From contig JAIRMI010000080.1 in NCBI GenBank assembly GCA_031258795.1, positions 1 through 5,779 of the forward strand: a stretch of DNA of 5,779 nt. The letters run 5' to 3'. The notes beneath the pieces are model-generated. The model did not search any database and was not told the origin of the DNA. It saw nothing but the letters and a program-made list of their open reading frames with translations. A program made the position numbers and the translations under genes. Below, piece by piece: positions 5,418 through 5,779 of the stretch. The stretch is from Puniceicoccales bacterium (lineage in GTDB: Bacteria > Verrucomicrobiota > Verrucomicrobiia > Opitutales > JAIRKQ01). Numbering within the stretch: the first letter of the stretch is position 1; each line of letters starts with the position of its first letter.

Positions 5418-5779
5418 AAAAGCATATTGGATAGCGTCGAAGAGAGAAGGGAAAGAGGTGGAGGATGTCGGAAAGTGTTCCTTTGAGGTTCGCCCAGAAT
5501 TTTTCGATGGGATTGAGGTCCGGAAAATAGGGAGGCATCTCATTTCAGAAAGGCATACTGAATAGCGTCGAAGAGAGAAGGGGTGGAGGATGTCGGAAAG
5601 TGTTCCTTTGAGGTTCGTTCAGAATTTTTCGATGGGATTGAGATCTGGAGAGTAGGGAGGCATCTCATTTCAGAAAGGCATACTGAATGACGTCGGAGAG
5701 AGAAGGGAAGAAGTGGAGGATATGGGAGAGTTTTCCTTTGAGGTTCGCCCAGAATTTTTCGATGGGATTGAGGTCCGGA
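5415..5779. repeat. tandem repeat of an IS end, 131/125-nt units
   Basis: Units begin at 5415, 5546 and 5671 (each at CAGAAA), and the last is cut by the window end. The second is 6 nt shorter because GAAAGA is missing from a purine-rich stretch. At each junction the internal IS sequence GGGAGGCA is joined to the IS-terminal CATCTCA with CA shared (5536-5537 and 5661-5662), which identifies the duplicated segment. Units 2 and 3 share TCATTTCAG where the IS tip has TTACTCCAG, so they are closer to each other there. The repeat probably continues beyond the window. Confidence 0.85.

Larger units (their letters stand above)
5401..5779 (-). pseudogene. IS630 transposase 3' remnant, multiplied
   Basis: On the minus strand this region encodes the transposase C-terminus (DLNPIEKFWANLKGTLSDIL) in three successive copies. 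In the copy next to hldD, a short frame from an ATG at 5538 to a stop at 5404 reads 44 codons, with a one-base insertion relative to the left remnant that changes the last ~16 residues. In the second copy TGG has become TGA right after NPIEKF. The third runs off the window. No copy includes the first two catalytic acids. This is non-functional debris from the same element as the left remnant. Confidence 0.85.

Noticed and set aside
5415..5779. CRISPR-like array
   Set aside because: The units are about 125-131 nt and identical in content, with no short repeat and unique spacer pattern. They are copies of an IS end.
1..5779. A functional composite transposon carrying the five genes
   Set aside because: Both IS copies lack most of the transposase, the cargo is housekeeping, and outer ends are not visible. 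Only the inverted bracketing can be claimed.
1..5779. tRNA or rRNA genes
   Set aside because: I found no cloverleaf-like segments with the conserved T-loop bases and no rRNA-like conserved stretches. The space outside genes is IS sequence or short intergenic DNA.

Overview
The window looks like a piece of a Gram-negative bacterial genome. It holds five intact genes packed between two damaged insertion-sequence (IS) remnants. The Gram-negative reading rests on hldD, which makes the heptose precursor of the LPS inner core. The mid-range base composition, the IS debris and the presence of a cyclic di-AMP synthase, which is uncommon in most proteobacteria, would suit a PVC-type lineage (for example Verrucomicrobiota), possibly one with a decaying, IS-rich genome. 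That placement is inference only, and nothing here fixes the taxon.

Layout: 1-234 is the 3' end of an IS630-family element, with a degenerate transposase reading rightward and an IS tip at 218-234. At 235-274, directly against the tip, lies a short diverged copy of part of the next gene. From 291 to 842 (minus) is a Nudix hydrolase of the ADP-ribose pyrophosphatase type. A 108-nt divergent intergenic region follows, with a good sigma70-like promoter for pgk. The glycolytic pair pgk (951-2150) and tpiA (2154-2924) is 3 nt apart and clearly one transcription unit. A short hairpin followed by T residues closes tpiA, 15 nt from the end of a convergent gene.

On the minus strand, hldD (4313-5344) is followed after 32 nt by a 446-residue protein (2940-4280). 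This joins a PTS EIIA domain with its phospho-acceptor His65, a central alpha/beta region resembling the pyruvate-kinase-C-like part of archaeal DacZ, and a C-terminal diadenylate cyclase (DAC) domain with DGA and RH motifs. This apparent PTS-linked cyclic di-AMP synthase is the most interesting gene in the window.

From 5401 to the window end lies a second IS630 3' end in the opposite orientation, whose terminal part is tandemly repeated at least three times (spacing 131 then 125 nt). The five genes are therefore bracketed by inverted remnants of the same IS. Its right-hand insertion junction creates a perfect TATAAT facing hldD. The two metabolic genes serve lower glycolysis and gluconeogenesis. 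The minus-strand pair may link envelope synthesis and nucleotide signalling, but that link rests only on adjacency.
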